A stretch of 64,000 nucleotides of DNA from positions 7,502,001 through 7,566,000 of the forward strand of contig NC_079878.1 of NCBI RefSeq assembly GCF_029227915.1. Reading direction: 5' to 3'. The stretch comes from Hydractinia symbiolongicarpus (taxonomy: Eukaryota; Cnidaria; Hydrozoa; Anthoathecata; Hydractiniidae). Position numbers and translations under genes: made by a program. Positions 20,381 through 31,479 of this stretch are shown piece after piece. The notes beneath the pieces were generated by a model that was not told the DNA's origin, searched no databases, and was given only the letters and a program-made list of their open reading frames with translations. Position 1 is the stretch's first letter, and each line of letters begins with the position of its first letter.

Positions 20381-20574
20381 TTAGTTCATTTTAATTTTTA
20401 TACTTTTTTAAGTAATTCTTCGAGATTTATTTTGTGGTGAATCTTTTTTTTGGGCATTGTTCGGGACTATGCAGGTTTTTTCGAGCAAATACCTGAAATT
20501 TTTCAAAATGCCGAACTAGCCCGAAAACGCCCACACTTTTTACGGTGTATGCAGCTTATTGGCACCCTCCTCTG

Positions 20575-23500
20575 GACGGTTGGATACAATTTTGCAAAAT
20601 TTTGAGTTATCATTAGCCAAACGACCGGCTGACTCTATTTTTAGTGCTCAAATGACTGTAACACCAGATATTTGTGACGTCCGCCGTGTCTAATTTACGG
20701 TTTTCCCTCTGATTGGATGTGGCACCTCTGGCAGAATGTTTTTTAACTTTTGAAACAAATAGATATCTTCTTCTTTTTCTTCTTCTAAAAACAGTGTTTT
20801 ATTTATCTTAGGTGAGGCAAATGACTTTAAAGTCATTTGCTTCTGTAGACTCTAATCCCTTTATGTTAAAATGAACAGGGAGACGAGACGTCAGTCCGCC
20901 ATTTCGCCTTTCATGCATTTCTCCCAGTGTACAATAATCAGAGTGTGCAGTTTTAGATTTATCTTAATTTAATCAATGATGCTTTAGCTAGCTAAATATT
21001 TTATACCCATTCTTGTGTTATGGAACTAATCCTTACTGTTTGCAGTGCAAAACCACAAACAACTTAATAAACTAGAAGGTGGCGCGCTAATTTTCGTCGA
21101 AGTTGCATTTCTGTATTAACAAGACTTTTAACCTTTGACCTTCACCTAAACTAAGCTAAAACTAGCTTCAAAATCATTTGGCAAACCAACATCCATTCCA
21201 ACCTTGCGAAGGGCACGTCCCATAGCTATGGCTACCATGATGAATACAATGACTACTATACACAAGGTTGTGTATTTCCGCTACGCAACATTGTTGCTTG
21301 TGTGGCGTTCATCAAATATCCTGTAGGTATATAGAATTGATAAATCGTGCTATCGTGCTGGTGACTACCATAACATGCTTTCTCTGTCCAAACTGATTCC
21401 ATTTTCGCCAGAATGTTTTAAAAACGAGTAGCAGAGAAAGAGAAAAGGTTAGCTATTCTTTTCAAGTCTGCTCCTGCTAGCTAGCTAGCTAGCTCGCCTC
21501 TATATATGATACTGTACAAAACAAACAAAAATTTCATAAACGTCCATCTTAACACTGTCAAAGGCAACCCCTGTTGCAAAAATTTACCTACTAAAGCCCT
21601 GTTGTTTGTTTTAAAAACATATAAAACTAACTTATTAGCATGTTGTACTGTCATTAAAAGATCACCCTAGGTAGCTAGCTAGGTATGTAGCTATAGATGA
21701 ATTCTACTGTGACGTTTTTTTATTTTTCAGCTGTAAGCTGTTTGGCTCTGGCATTGGCGTGGCAGAAAAAAAGATGCTAGGATTTGGTGAAGAGAGGTCT
21801 TTTGTAGATTTATTCTCAAGGAAACTTCATTTGAGTTCATTTAAAGTCCTGAGAATACTTCTGTGAGTTGAAATGAACTGTTAATAACTTTGCTTCACAG
21901 GGCCGAAAAGCTTACCACTGAAAATGTACACAACAGAATTCATCTATTGATTTTGCATTATTGGTTGCGGATTGTTACCAATCACCAAAAGTCAGCAATA
22001 AAGTAATTATAATATTGAGTATATATACTGTACTTGCGTAGAATTGGTATTTCGGCTATGATGAGTTGTGACTAGACGTTTTAATTTTGCATCAAGAACA
22101 ATGATGGACATGATGTGCATGCATATGCATGGACAAAAAAATAAACAGCAAAGTATATATATATCTTCAAAAAAAAAAACTTTGTCAAAACCGTAGTTTT
22201 TTTTTAAAGATCATTAGCGATAAACAATGCTGAGCTCTAATTATCACTAATTTTGCTTTGTCAGCAGATTATCGATAATAGTGCAATATGGCTGATGCAT
22301 AAATTTTTTGGCTAATTATTCGAAAAACACAGACAACAACAATCTTTTATGTTCGTCGATTAAATTATTATCAAATTCCCTGCAATTGTCACATATATTC
22401 GATAAAAAACTATCCAAGTGCATTTTTAATCTTGCATTCGTAAAAATTTATTTATATATTAACGTAAATGTAGATTTATTTGCCAATTTAGCCTTGTGAT
22501 CCTTTTAAGATGTGCATGCATTTACGTAACTTTGTAACCATTTGCAACTCATTTATAGATTTACTACACATTTTTTTTAATAAGAACATGCTCGAAGAGC
22601 TAGACTGGGATTTGATTAACCCAAGGATATTTAGAAATAATAAATTTGGTCTGAAAATTTAGGTCAAAAATGCAATTTTATTACATTTTCAATCTTTATT
22701 CCATAAAATATATATGAGTTAACGTAAATAACCAATTCGTCCTATGTGTTCCTACTTTTTTCGTCTGTCACAATGCATGCGCTATGTGGTTCTATTAACC
22801 AGAATTTTGAGGAATGGCTTAGATAAGGAGTTCTGGAGTATATACATTTATATAATGCTCAATTTGATCCACTTGTGATGGCTTTTTTCTCGCATATATA
22901 CAGTGCGTTAAAAATACTCTAAATACTCTTCTGGAAAATGAAAAATATATTAAACCTCTATAATTAATGCTCTCTGTCAAAATGAGGTGTTTGTTAGAGT
23001 TTGATGTGTTGAATGTTTCATTAAATATCGGTTACTGTATTTATTTCCGCCTCTCTAGTAAACCTGCTTTTTTAGTGTGGATTGAAAAAATTATTGTGTC
23101 TCCCTTGTAATCTAGCATGCAGAATTGCTGTAATTCTTATTGAGTTAGTCTTTTTTTATTTCTAAGGCTGAAATGCTGATCTCACAGTAGGGAAAATAGG
23201 GTAAATACGGTATAATGTCAGAAAATAAATATTCAAATGTTATTTTTTTTAATAAGCATATGGGTCTAAGTAATACTTATCTTAATAAATGACCCCTTTC
23301 AAACATTTGCTAAATGCCGGAGGCGTTCATTGCAGAATTTACAGTAACTACAACAATGTACTTGGTATTAAGTAGACTAAAAAAGGTTAAGAAAATAAGA
23401 ACAGAAAAAGTCAGGACAAATCTTACTTATAAAAAACGTACATTTGCGAAAATTTTTAGATGTTAGAATGTCGTAATGAAAAGGCATACACCTTAAAAAG

Positions 23501-24059
23501 TGAGATGTTTCTTAACGTTTCATTTTGTAACGAAAAAACCCAGACAACTGAAGCTACAATTTCATAGTGATACTACGGCGTATTAAAACAAGAGTGCCCT
23601 GGATTACCAAATATGTAACGAATTGCGATTACAGAGATGTGATTTTTGATGACGCACTTGCAATGTTATTACAGAAAATCGTGTAATAATGGAGATTTGA
23701 GAACAAATGAAACAAAATCATCAAACGTAATGTTTTGATTTCTTAAACAGTTCTGGTATTATTTTAAGTTATGAGTATCTACTTTTAGTGACATATTTGA
23801 AAATTTACCTGAAAAACACATGTACTTGTTTCTAGAAGGGTTGACGTGTTCTTGTATGTTTGGTCCTTAGAATCAACCAACCACTGATGTCAAGCGCATT
23901 ATTATGCATATTAATTTTTTTTATCAGACCTTTTCCCATACGTCTTTTAGAACGAATCAAGCTGTGCTTTGATATGGCTAACTAAAAAAATGTTGCTTAT
24001 ATAAGTTACCAGATGATCTTGATAAAAAATGTATTTGATTTCCTCATTTGTGTATTATT
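20575..24059. other. Long intergenic stretch, no gene recognised
   Basis: No coding frame with a known domain. Noted features: a perfect 24-bp palindrome at 20817-20840, a GCCATTTCGCC-type promoter-like word near 20900, and a short (GCTA)n run at 21476-21494. Small exons or a non-coding transcript could be missed. Confidence 0.4.
20817..20840. repeat. Perfect 24-bp palindrome
   Basis: GCAAATGACTTT is followed directly by its exact reverse complement, with no spacer and mismatch immediately outside. Confidence 0.95.
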
Positions 24060-24235
24060 AGTTAACATAAAAGTAATACTCATTTTGAGCTGCACATTCG
24101 GATCTGCACTCTAACTGACAAGTTCCAGCAATGGCCCACACAGTGTGCTATCTAATCCATTTTCCTCATATGGCTGAGATTAACCCAGGCTATGGTAATA
24201 TTCACTTGCCCATATTGACTCGCCACCCATGGGGA
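24060..24235 (-). mobile_element. 5'-truncated SINE (family B)
   Basis: The minus strand shares TTACCATAGCC, GGGTTAA, AGCACACTGTGTGGGCC and GCTCAAAATGAG, in order, with the SINE at 39053-39387, but lacks the tRNA-like head. About 20% or more diverged by eye. Confidence 0.75.
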
Positions 24236-25539
24236 AAAGTATAATTGTGCAAATTTTGCCTTGCTTTTCTGTAAATTGATTTAGGCAGTCCACTAAGTAC
24301 TCTAACAGATAAAACAAAATAATTCATGTCATATTTTGAAGATTTTAAGAACATTAGCTCTCAAGTTTGAAAAAAGTGCTCTAAATTAACCAAAAATTTG
24401 AACCTCAAATTTTGAGTTTATTTTGGTTGTATATCTTCAATGTTTTGCTATCAGAAGATGCTTGACTTTTAATTCATGACATTAAGCAGTTAATTTTTGC
24501 CCACGTTCTTGATTTCGCACACATTTAATTCTGTGTCCTCCTTATGAGTAATATAGACATCTCTTAAAATTAAGAGTTTTTGTGATATTTAACTTATTTT
24601 TTTATAAACTGATCGTTTTGCGTGGCTTGATGATGCTAAAAAATTTCTTTAATCTTAAATTTATGCCAGCCAACACTGATGAGATTTATATTTGTGTAGA
24701 AACATGTTTGTTTTACAAAACTTGGAATCCCTTAATCTAATTTTGCACACATATGAAATATAAGTATTTTATGCAATTAACTTGTTCGTGCAGTGGTTAT
24801 GCACAAAAAATAAAAAATACACGTTAGTTTATTGCAAGAAACATGCATTTGGGCTTAGGCTTAATGTTTCTTAGTTTTTTCGAGAAATAAGTTTCAAATG
24901 TTTCTTTTATTCTCAATTTTTTGAAAACATGCTTTCCTGACGAACAAACATACTTCCTTCCTGAGAGAAATCGATGCAAATGTTTTCCTGTGAGTATTTC
25001 CTCTGTAAAAATTTCAGTGCTTTCTGTTTAGTTTTTGGTTCTTGGAGTGGAATATGTGTTAGTAAAAATTGTTTCTTGCCTTTCTGAGCCTGCCCATGTT
25101 TTTAGGATGTTTCTTACTTTTTTGCCGATTTGAGCCTATGTTTCGTGTATGCATGTTTCTTGTAAAAAAAAGCCCCGTGTATATCCGTATTTTTTTTATA
25201 ACACACTTGTCACGATTTTATAGCTAAAAATACTATTATCTTTAACAAAAAATATTCAGCTTCTCCAAGAATTTTTCTTTAAATTAAAATATTGTGAATA
25301 ATTAATTTTTTAGTGCTACGCACTTGTGAAATTATACAGAAAAAATGACGTAACTATTAAAGAGAAAAAGATGGCTCATTTTTTTAAATTCCGCAATCTT
25401 TTTCTGAGCAATCTTTTTTTGTGCAATAATTTCTTCTCTTAAGGTATATCATGGTGTCATACCCAGTCAAAATCATTCCCTGACCTTAAGCAGCCCAAAG
25501 CTACTTATTAGTAATATTATTTACCCAGGATAGCCTCTT
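24236..25539. other. Intergenic, no gene seen
   Basis: AT-rich. CAAGAAACATGCAT at 24835-24848 is repeated in inverted orientation at 25149-25162, so a roughly 330-bp inverted-repeat element may lie between them. No coding region supported. Confidence 0.4.
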
Positions 25540-25800
25540 CAGTTTCTATAGGAACTGTTATTAACGAGGGTCCTGCGAAGGGGGTCCTAGGTCCCATTTG
25601 AGCTAGGAATGCGTGCAAGCACACCAACCGCTCAACTAGACAACCGCCTAAGATACCAATTCTATTCTCGTGCTTAACGTTAAGGAGAAAGGGTCGATTC
25701 TCACTTTTATAGTCTCTGGCATGACTCGGTCGGGGTTTGAACCCAAGACCTTTCACACTGGAGGTGGACGCTCTACCACAAGGCCACCAGCCTCTAGGCA
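25540..25800 (-). mobile_element. tRNA-derived SINE (family A), best copy
   Basis: The minus-strand head reads GGTGGCCTTGTGGTAGAGCG (A box region) and GGGTTCAAACCCC (B box), then a body with AGTCATGCCAGAGACTA, GAATAGAATTGGTATC and GGACCTAGGACCCC. Shared with 9945-10200 and, more weakly, 7880-8170. A 94-codon frame across it is a by-product, not a gene. Confidence 0.85.
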
Positions 25801-26191
25801 ACTAGTCTTTGCGTTTTCTATGTCACGATAATAATTGCTAATATTTATCTACTTTTATACGTAAGTGACACTGGTAAATTGCTATTTTTTCTCAGGAAAA
25901 TTAAATAACAAATTAATAATGTGATTTTTTGTGTATGTGGCTGACTAGTTTTAAACATTTCCTTATGGAGGCTAAAAGTGGTTTCGCACTCTTTGATAAC
26001 AATGTGTTTTAATACCCTTTTTAAATCAACTGTTTATTACACATTTGTTAGTTCATTGCTACAAAAAATTTATAGTCTTAGAATAAAATTTTGATATGAA
26101 TTCAAACTATTTTGTAGAAATGAGAAAAAGAAGGAATTTTTACTGGTATAATCATAATTTTATCGTTTAGTTATAGATTACAAATCTTTTT
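25801..26191. promoter_or_regulatory. 5' flank of the CHK2-type kinase gene
   Basis: AT-rich. Two acceptor-like sites, GTTTAG (ending 26170) and TTATAG (ending 26176), lie 15-21 nt before the ATG, suggesting a 5' UTR intron or trans-splicing. Confidence 0.35.
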
Positions 26192-27838
26192 ATGGAGGAT
26201 TCCACAAAGACATCATCAAGTCCAAATCAATCTCATTCTTTGGATTCAAATACCAGTAATCTATTAGCAAGTGGTGAAATACCTATTTCAAGTACAGGCA
26301 GAAAGCGATCATTAAGTTCTTCATCACAATATGTCAAATCATCTTCTGACGATAGTCGTCTCGAATCGCAAAACAGTAACAGTTCCAATAGTCAAGCCAC
26401 AACGATTTCACTAGAATCAGGAACTTCGGAGATTGCCACTAATCAAACACCGTTAACATATTCATCCAAAAGTACCAATTCGTCTTTAGGCAGTTCCACG
26501 AGTCAAGCAACAACTTTGTCCCTAGAATCTAACAATTCGGGGATCGTTACAAATCCACTTCCAAGTAATGATATATCGAAAGGCAATTCAAATATCGTTA
26601 CCGGTCCCACGTGGGGCTTGTTGACTGCAGTTAATAATGAGTATAGGAATTACAATTTAAAAGGCAATGGGCCTATTCAGTTTGGACGTCATTATAACTG
26701 TGAATATAAATTTCCTAAAAAAGTCAAATGGAACAATAAAGTTGTGTTTTTCCAACTCTCGGTGTTTCATTTTACGATTTATAGGGTCGTAGACGAACAA
26801 TCGCCAACCGGCTTTACTGTTTACATATCGGACAGAAGCAGACACGGGACTTATTTAAATGGCGAGAAAATTGGAAAGGGCAATTCTCAGCCTTTAACGA
26901 ACTGTTCTAAAATAAGTTTAATATATTCAAATTACGAAACGTTTATGTATTTCGACATCAATTATCATGAGGCTATGCTCAGTAAGTTTCCAAAGGAACT
27001 AAAGGAAGAATACATAGTAGAAACTGTAAGACTTGGCGAAGGTACTTACGGTGTCGTGCAGAGAGGATTTCTAAAGACGACGAACGAACAGGTAGCAATA
27101 AAGATCATCCAAAAAACGCCTTCTCTGTGTTTCGTCAAGGACATCAGCTATGAAGCCAATTTAATGATGGGGCTTAAGCACCCAAATATCGTAGAAATTA
27201 AAGGTTTTTATGAATCCGATGAAAATGTCTGTATCGTTCTAGAATGCGTTGATGGAGGAGAACTCTTCCAATACTTAAAAAAGTATGGTGCTCTAGCAGA
27301 AAGCCGGTGCAAGGATTTGTTTATGGAGCTTTTACAAGCTGTAGATTTCCTCCATAAAAACAACATCGTTCATCGGGACATAAAGCCAGAAAACGTGCTG
27401 TTAACTTGTAAGAACATCGAAACAGCGCATGTCAAATTAACAGACTTCGGTCACAGTCGGATCGCTTCCGAACAGTCTGTATTAAAAACAGATGTTGGCA
27501 CGCCCAATTTTCGTGCACCGGAAATCGTTAGGGGACTTGGCTACACTAAAAACGTTGATTTGTGGTCTCTTGGTTGTATATTGTATGCTTGTCTCTCTGC
27601 TGAGCTACCTTTTACTATGAAGGATGGCATGGACGCGTTAAACGCCTCGATTTTGAGCGGTGTGTACGATTTCGAAAGTATAAACTGGCAGCATATTTCC
27701 TTTGAAGCCAAAGAATTAGTTCGCCAACTTCTGACTGTTGATGTAAACAAAAGAATAAAGTTACACGAAGCATTGCAGCATGACTGGTTTAAACCTGCTT
27801 TGGAACAGCTGTGTAAGAAACAGAAAATCGATAATTAG
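26192..27838 (+). CDS. CHEK2: CHK2-type checkpoint kinase (FHA plus Ser/Thr kinase), single exon
   Basis: 548 codons, close to the 543 of human CHK2. Layout: a Ser/Thr-rich N terminus with four SQ sites (residues 45, 59, 67, 104), as in ATM-phosphorylated SQ clusters; an FHA domain about 139-255 (GR at 165-166, S190 and H193, HGTYLNG at 218-224); and a kinase domain about 274-534 with Gly loop GEGTYGVV (282-289), VAIK Lys304, Glu321, HRD 394-396, DFG 418-420 followed by HSR, activation-loop Thr433 and Thr437, and APE 442-444. DFGHS and the domain order are typical of CHK2/Rad53-type kinases, nuclear effectors of the DNA double-strand-break checkpoint. The tail has a basic CKKQK stretch that could act as a nuclear signal. 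Odd: the FHA NGT motif reads HGT. A single-exon gene is unusual for animal CHK2, so an old retrocopy is possible, but every catalytic residue is present. Confidence 0.93.
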   Translation: MEDSTKTSSSPNQSHSLDSNTSNLLASGEIPISSTGRKRSLSSSSQYVKSSSDDSRLESQNSNSSNSQATTISLESGTSEIATNQTPLTYSSKSTNSSLGSSTSQATTLSLESNNSGIVTNPLPSNDISKGNSNIVTGPTWGLLTAVNNEYRNYNLKGNGPIQFGRHYNCEYKFPKKVKWNNKVVFFQLSVFHFTIYRVVDEQSPTGFTVYISDRSRHGTYLNGEKIGKGNSQPLTNCSKISLIYSNYETFMYFDINYHEAMLSKFPKELKEEYIVETVRLGEGTYGVVQRGFLKTTNEQVAIKIIQKTPSLCFVKDISYEANLMMGLKHPNIVEIKGFYESDENVCIVLECVDGGELFQYLKKYGALAESRCKDLFMELLQAVDFLHKNNIVHRDIKPENVLLTCKNIETAHVKLTDFGHSRIASEQSVLKTDVGTPNFRAPEIVRGLGYTKNVDLWSLGCILYACLSAELPFTMKDGMDALNASILSGVYDFESINWQHISFEAKELVRQLLTVDVNKRIKLHEALQHDWFKPALEQLCKKQKIDN

Positions 27839-30104
27839 ATTAAGATATTCATAAATATTTATGTTAAGTTTTCTGCTTTATATTCCGTCCATAATATATT
27901 CAGTTGGTATATGAGAACAGGAACTTTCGCGATCATAAGTCATTGCAAATTTGGCACATTATTTAAAGAGCTAACGCATACTTTAAAGAAAGAAAGTGTT
28001 TTTGAAAGAAATATATGCTGTTACTGCGAATCCTTTTATTTTGCATGAAAAACACTTCTCAAGTTCGAAAAAAATTTTCATTTAGTTCCCATTCGTTTTA
28101 CTGACTTTAATCTTATAGTACCGAAGTTTTCAGAATTTGTTTCTAATTAGAACATTTCGCAGAAAAAATTTTGCTGTACAACACTACAAACCTTACTTTT
28201 TGCGGTATTAATTTTTTTTTTTAATTTCTTAAAACCCGCAAAATTTCCACATTCTTTTTTTTTAGATAATAATATATAGCCGTGATATTATCAAAGAAGT
28301 CATAAAGTAGTGTTAGTGGGCTTCTAAAAATATATTTTTGACAATTTTTTTTGAAATGGCCCATTAGAGTAAAAAAGTTTTTGGCCAAATCTCTCATCAT
28401 AGCTAATTCGCAAAATTATTATTCTCGAAACGCGTTTTTTAGACCTCGCAAAATTGATTACAAAAAACACATCTGGTAAAGCTTGGAAATGCAAATTAAA
28501 GGACTATCATTGTAACAAATTTCGCTGAAATGTGTTGTACATACTTAATGCTTACAAATGCTGACGTCAGCATTATTTTTGAGTATTATTTCTTTTGTTA
28601 GTTTTCATTTTTTATGTTGTTTTAAAATATTTCTACAAACGTAGTTACTTCTTTTCTATTAAATCAATTTGTATACAAACCAAATTTTGAGCTATTTTTT
28701 TTTAATTTTAAAGTTTAGAAAATCCTCTATCCGCTTGCTCATTCTTTCACGTCATTTTTGCTCAACGTATGTAATTGAAATTTTATTTTAAATACAAACA
28801 TATACTTCACGAACATTGATAAATTTAAGCACTATACCCCTTTAGTCAAATGTGCATACAACGTTTTGCCTTAAAGCACTTTTAGGGAGATTTTGGAGAC
28901 TTTCATTGCTCGCGTTGATTAATTTTCGCTACTGTAAGGCTTAGGTATTTTTTATATATTTAAATTTTTTGTCACACGTATGTTAAATTAACTTTTTGCA
29001 CTTCAGTAACTTTTTGTACGTCTAATTGATTGCACATATTTTTCTCTCGAAGGAAATGATTTGTCTTCTTTCCTCAAAAATAGTTTTGATCAGAATCTGA
29101 AGTCTAAATTAAAAAATTAAATTTCCTAAAATGGAAACAAAAGGATGGAAGAACAGTTTTCGCGCGGATTTATTTTAGCGAATCGGTCCTCGAAGGCTAT
29201 TTCGCGTGGACGTATTTTCGCGAATTGAGCCGAATTTACGAAAATATATACCGCATAATTTATCTTCTTAGGGCATATTGCATTCTGCCTGTGATTTTTA
29301 TTTTATTACATTACCATTTGTAATACAACGCTGCATATGATTTATTAAAAAATATTTGTTTACTCTTTATCTCTTGCTCTTGTAGAAACATTACCATTGT
29401 TTAAGTCACGCGACTGTTGTATATATATTATATATACGTATTTGCATTTTTTTTCGTTACAGTACATGTTTTAGTTAGTATTTCCTTCTTATTACCTTTG
29501 TTTCTTTCATATTACCTTTTAATTAATTGTTGCGAATTTCATCGTTCACGTTTTTTTTATAAGACACATGTATATAAGAAACCTACATTAAAAATTAAGA
29601 AACTTTTACTACTACATTCTATGTCTATTTCTGAAATAAGAAACTTGTTTCTAAATAATTCTTACAAATAATTGAAAAAAATTACATCAAACTGGATGAC
29701 TTCAATGCATTGGACGTGATTTTAGTGGACTAGGGTCATGTTTTTTATTCTTCTTGAGTTGTATTGTTCATATTTTGTTCCGTTGTGTTGTTGATAACTT
29801 TTAGTAAAAGAGACTTTGAAACGAAAAAATGCTTTATTTTTTTATTTTGAAACCAACTAATCCAAAAATTAAAGAAACTGTTTGAACTATTTATTTGATA
29901 TAAGAAACCCTTATTTTGCTAGGAAAATTAAGAAACTATATAAGAAACATTTTGGAACTGGAAACATGGAATTTCAGCCTACAAATAAAAAACTTTTAGA
30001 ACTAGGCCTTTCGCCCTGTTTCGTAAAGAAAATGTGTATTGCAGGACTTATGTATTTTTAGAAACTGAAACTTTTAGGAACTGAAAAACCAAACATCAAC
30101 AACA
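27839..30104. other. Intergenic, no gene seen
   Basis: AT-rich 3' flank of the kinase gene. It holds scattered TTCGCG motifs (29160-29220) and many TAAGAAAC words (29570-29960) that look like decayed repeats. The 84-codon frame at 29417-29671 is low-complexity and unconvincing. Confidence 0.4.
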
Positions 30105-30330
30105 AGACTCCGTAACATTATTTTAATGTGTTTTTAAGCGATAACTTTACAAGATGCACACATAAACGTCATAAAGTGGGATTCGAACCCACGCCTACGG
30201 ATGTAGACTGCGACCTGAACGCAGCGCCTTAGACCACTCGGCCATCCTGACTGTTTTCCACGCCATTTTGCATGTCAAGTTTTTAAGTCATATTGGTTGT
30301 GGATTAATACAAGGAGTAAGCGCTGTTTCC
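30105..30330 (-). repeat. Inverted orphan unit of the tRNA-Leu repeat
   Basis: Read on the minus strand, the DNA before the tRNA (TATTAATCC, CAATAT, ACTTGACATGCAAAATGGCG) matches the spacer just upstream of array units, and part of the 3' spacer also matches (TCG.TTAAAAA). It is diverged and carries a spacer deletion of roughly 25 bp. Confidence 0.8.
30168..30251 (-). tRNA. tRNA-Leu (CAG), orphan inverted copy, possibly defective
   Basis: D arm, anticodon arm (CTGCG TTCAGGT CGCAG), long variable arm and T arm (GTGGG TTCGAAT CCCAC) are all canonical. The 3' acceptor strand reads TTTATGAC, one base longer than usual with a mismatch, and the next base is G where leucine tRNAs have discriminator A. 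It may be a pseudogene despite perfect internal promoter boxes. Confidence 0.75.
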
Positions 30331-30403
30331 CACGTTCTGCGAGTCGGGAACGAAGTTTCTTTTCGGATTCTGCACTACAATGTAACCCGACTTTTCAAAT
30401 TAT

Positions 30404-30430
30404 GCGCATGCGCATGCGAATAGTATAAAT
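30404..30430 (+). promoter_or_regulatory. NRF1-like palindrome and TATA box
   Basis: GCGCATGCGCATGCG (30404-30418), an NRF1-type site, is followed by TATAAAT (30424-30430), about 70 bp before the ATG at 30500 that probably starts the downstream ORF. Confidence 0.5.
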
Positions 30431-30463
30431 GCACCTGTTGTATCCTCGGCCAAGCCTCGGTCT

Positions 30464-31030
30464 TTGGTTGCGTGGAAAGCATCGCAAACTTTAAACAGCA
30501 TGTGGAATCCTGAAGAACTCGATACACGTATCCAACAGCTGGTGGAAGATGCACTTCAACGTCACAAAGAGCAAATATTGGCAGCTGCTACCTCTGTTGC
30601 TAAAGCAATTGCTTCACTTCTTTTAGACAACCAACAGTCAAAGATTGATAAAGCGTTGGAATCTCAAAAGAGCCAGCGTCAATCTAAAAGGCAAAGGAAA
30701 TCAACACCAATTTAACTTTTGTCTAAACGTTATGGACAAATTCGACAAGGCAGCGGACAGTTGGGCGGATAAGGACATAGAAAACGCGCAAAAATTGTTG
30801 TCTGAAGGTGTGATCTTAGTTGAGAAACGTATTAAACTCATTAAGCTGGCAGCCAGAAAAGATCTGGCAACGGTTAATGAATATTTAAGTGACGACTTAG
30901 CGTCTGATTCAGAAGACGAAAAACTTATAAATCAAGCAATCCGTTCAGCCAATGCTAAAAGCGAAAAGCGTAGAAAATTACAGCAACGCACTTTTCCCCA
31001 AAAAACGAACTTTGATCGTAGTAGTGTTGC
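30464..31030 (+). pseudogene. Retroelement-like ORF fragment, frameshifted and truncated by the array
   Basis: The first frame (30464-30715; Met at 30500 is the likelier start, MWNPEELDTRIQQLVEDAL) is helical and charged. It is interrupted near 30680, and the reading continues in the next frame with NFCLNVMDKFDKAADSW, KRIKLIKLAARKDL, DDLASDSEDEK and SEKRRK. From memory, an EG..L..R.KLIK.A, ELASDSEDEK, KRRK layout occurs in cnidarian retrotransposon proteins of the DIRS/tyrosine-recombinase kind; I cannot check this. The frame runs into array sequence at about 31030 (GTTTTACCGTGAAATATACT), so the 3' part, including any reverse transcriptase, is missing. A broken host gene is the alternative. 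Confidence 0.45.
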
Positions 31031-31123
31031 AATGTTTTACCGTGAAATATACTTGTTATTCCTTCTATTAATGACAAATCAATATCACTTACATACTTTA
31101 CATGCGAAATGGCGTAAGAGACA

Positions 31124-31207
31124 TCCAGGATGCCCGAGTGGCCCAAGGCGCTGGGTTCAGGTCGCAGTGTGCATTCGTAGGCGTGGGTTAGAATCCCAGT
31201 TCTGACA
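31124..31207 (+). pseudogene. tRNA-Leu (CAG) relic, unit 1
   Basis: Acceptor TCCAGGA, anticodon stem CTGGG/CGCAG, T loop TTAGAAT. First unit of the array; B box broken. Confidence 0.7.
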
Positions 31208-31479
31208 TAAATTTGCAGATTAACGAAGATTCTCTCTCAAAATCGTTAAAAAGAAATTGCAACTGTAGGTGTTCTTTACGAATAACCTCCATAGCATATT
31301 ATTTATGGTTGTTCAACCATACAGGTCGTTAATGTAGAAATACAGTCTTTTTATGTTCAAACGAAAGCCGAGACAAAGTATTGTTGTTTTATCTTGAAAT
31401 ATAATTGTTATTATGTTCAAACGAAAGCCAAGACCAAGGATTAATGCTTTACCATGATCTATAGTTGTTATTCCTTCTA

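Larger units (their letters stand above)
17831..20574. mobile_element. Possible large composite element with CAGAGGAGGGTGCC ends
   Basis: CAGAGGAGGGTGCC opens at 17831, and its exact reverse complement GGCACCCTCCTCTG ends at 20574. A third related site (GGCACCCTC at about 19270) is inverted to the first and extends the match (ACT.GC), so two related elements may be nested or adjacent. The CAGAGG start resembles hAT ends, but the flanking 8-mers differ, so boundaries are uncertain. No transposase ORF. Confidence 0.45.

Noticed and set aside
21210-21310. Short frame starting ATGGCTACCATGATG
   Set aside because: Only about 32 codons, no domain, no sign of adjoining exons.
25517-25801. 94-codon minus-strand frame
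   Set aside because: It lies entirely over a tRNA-derived SINE.
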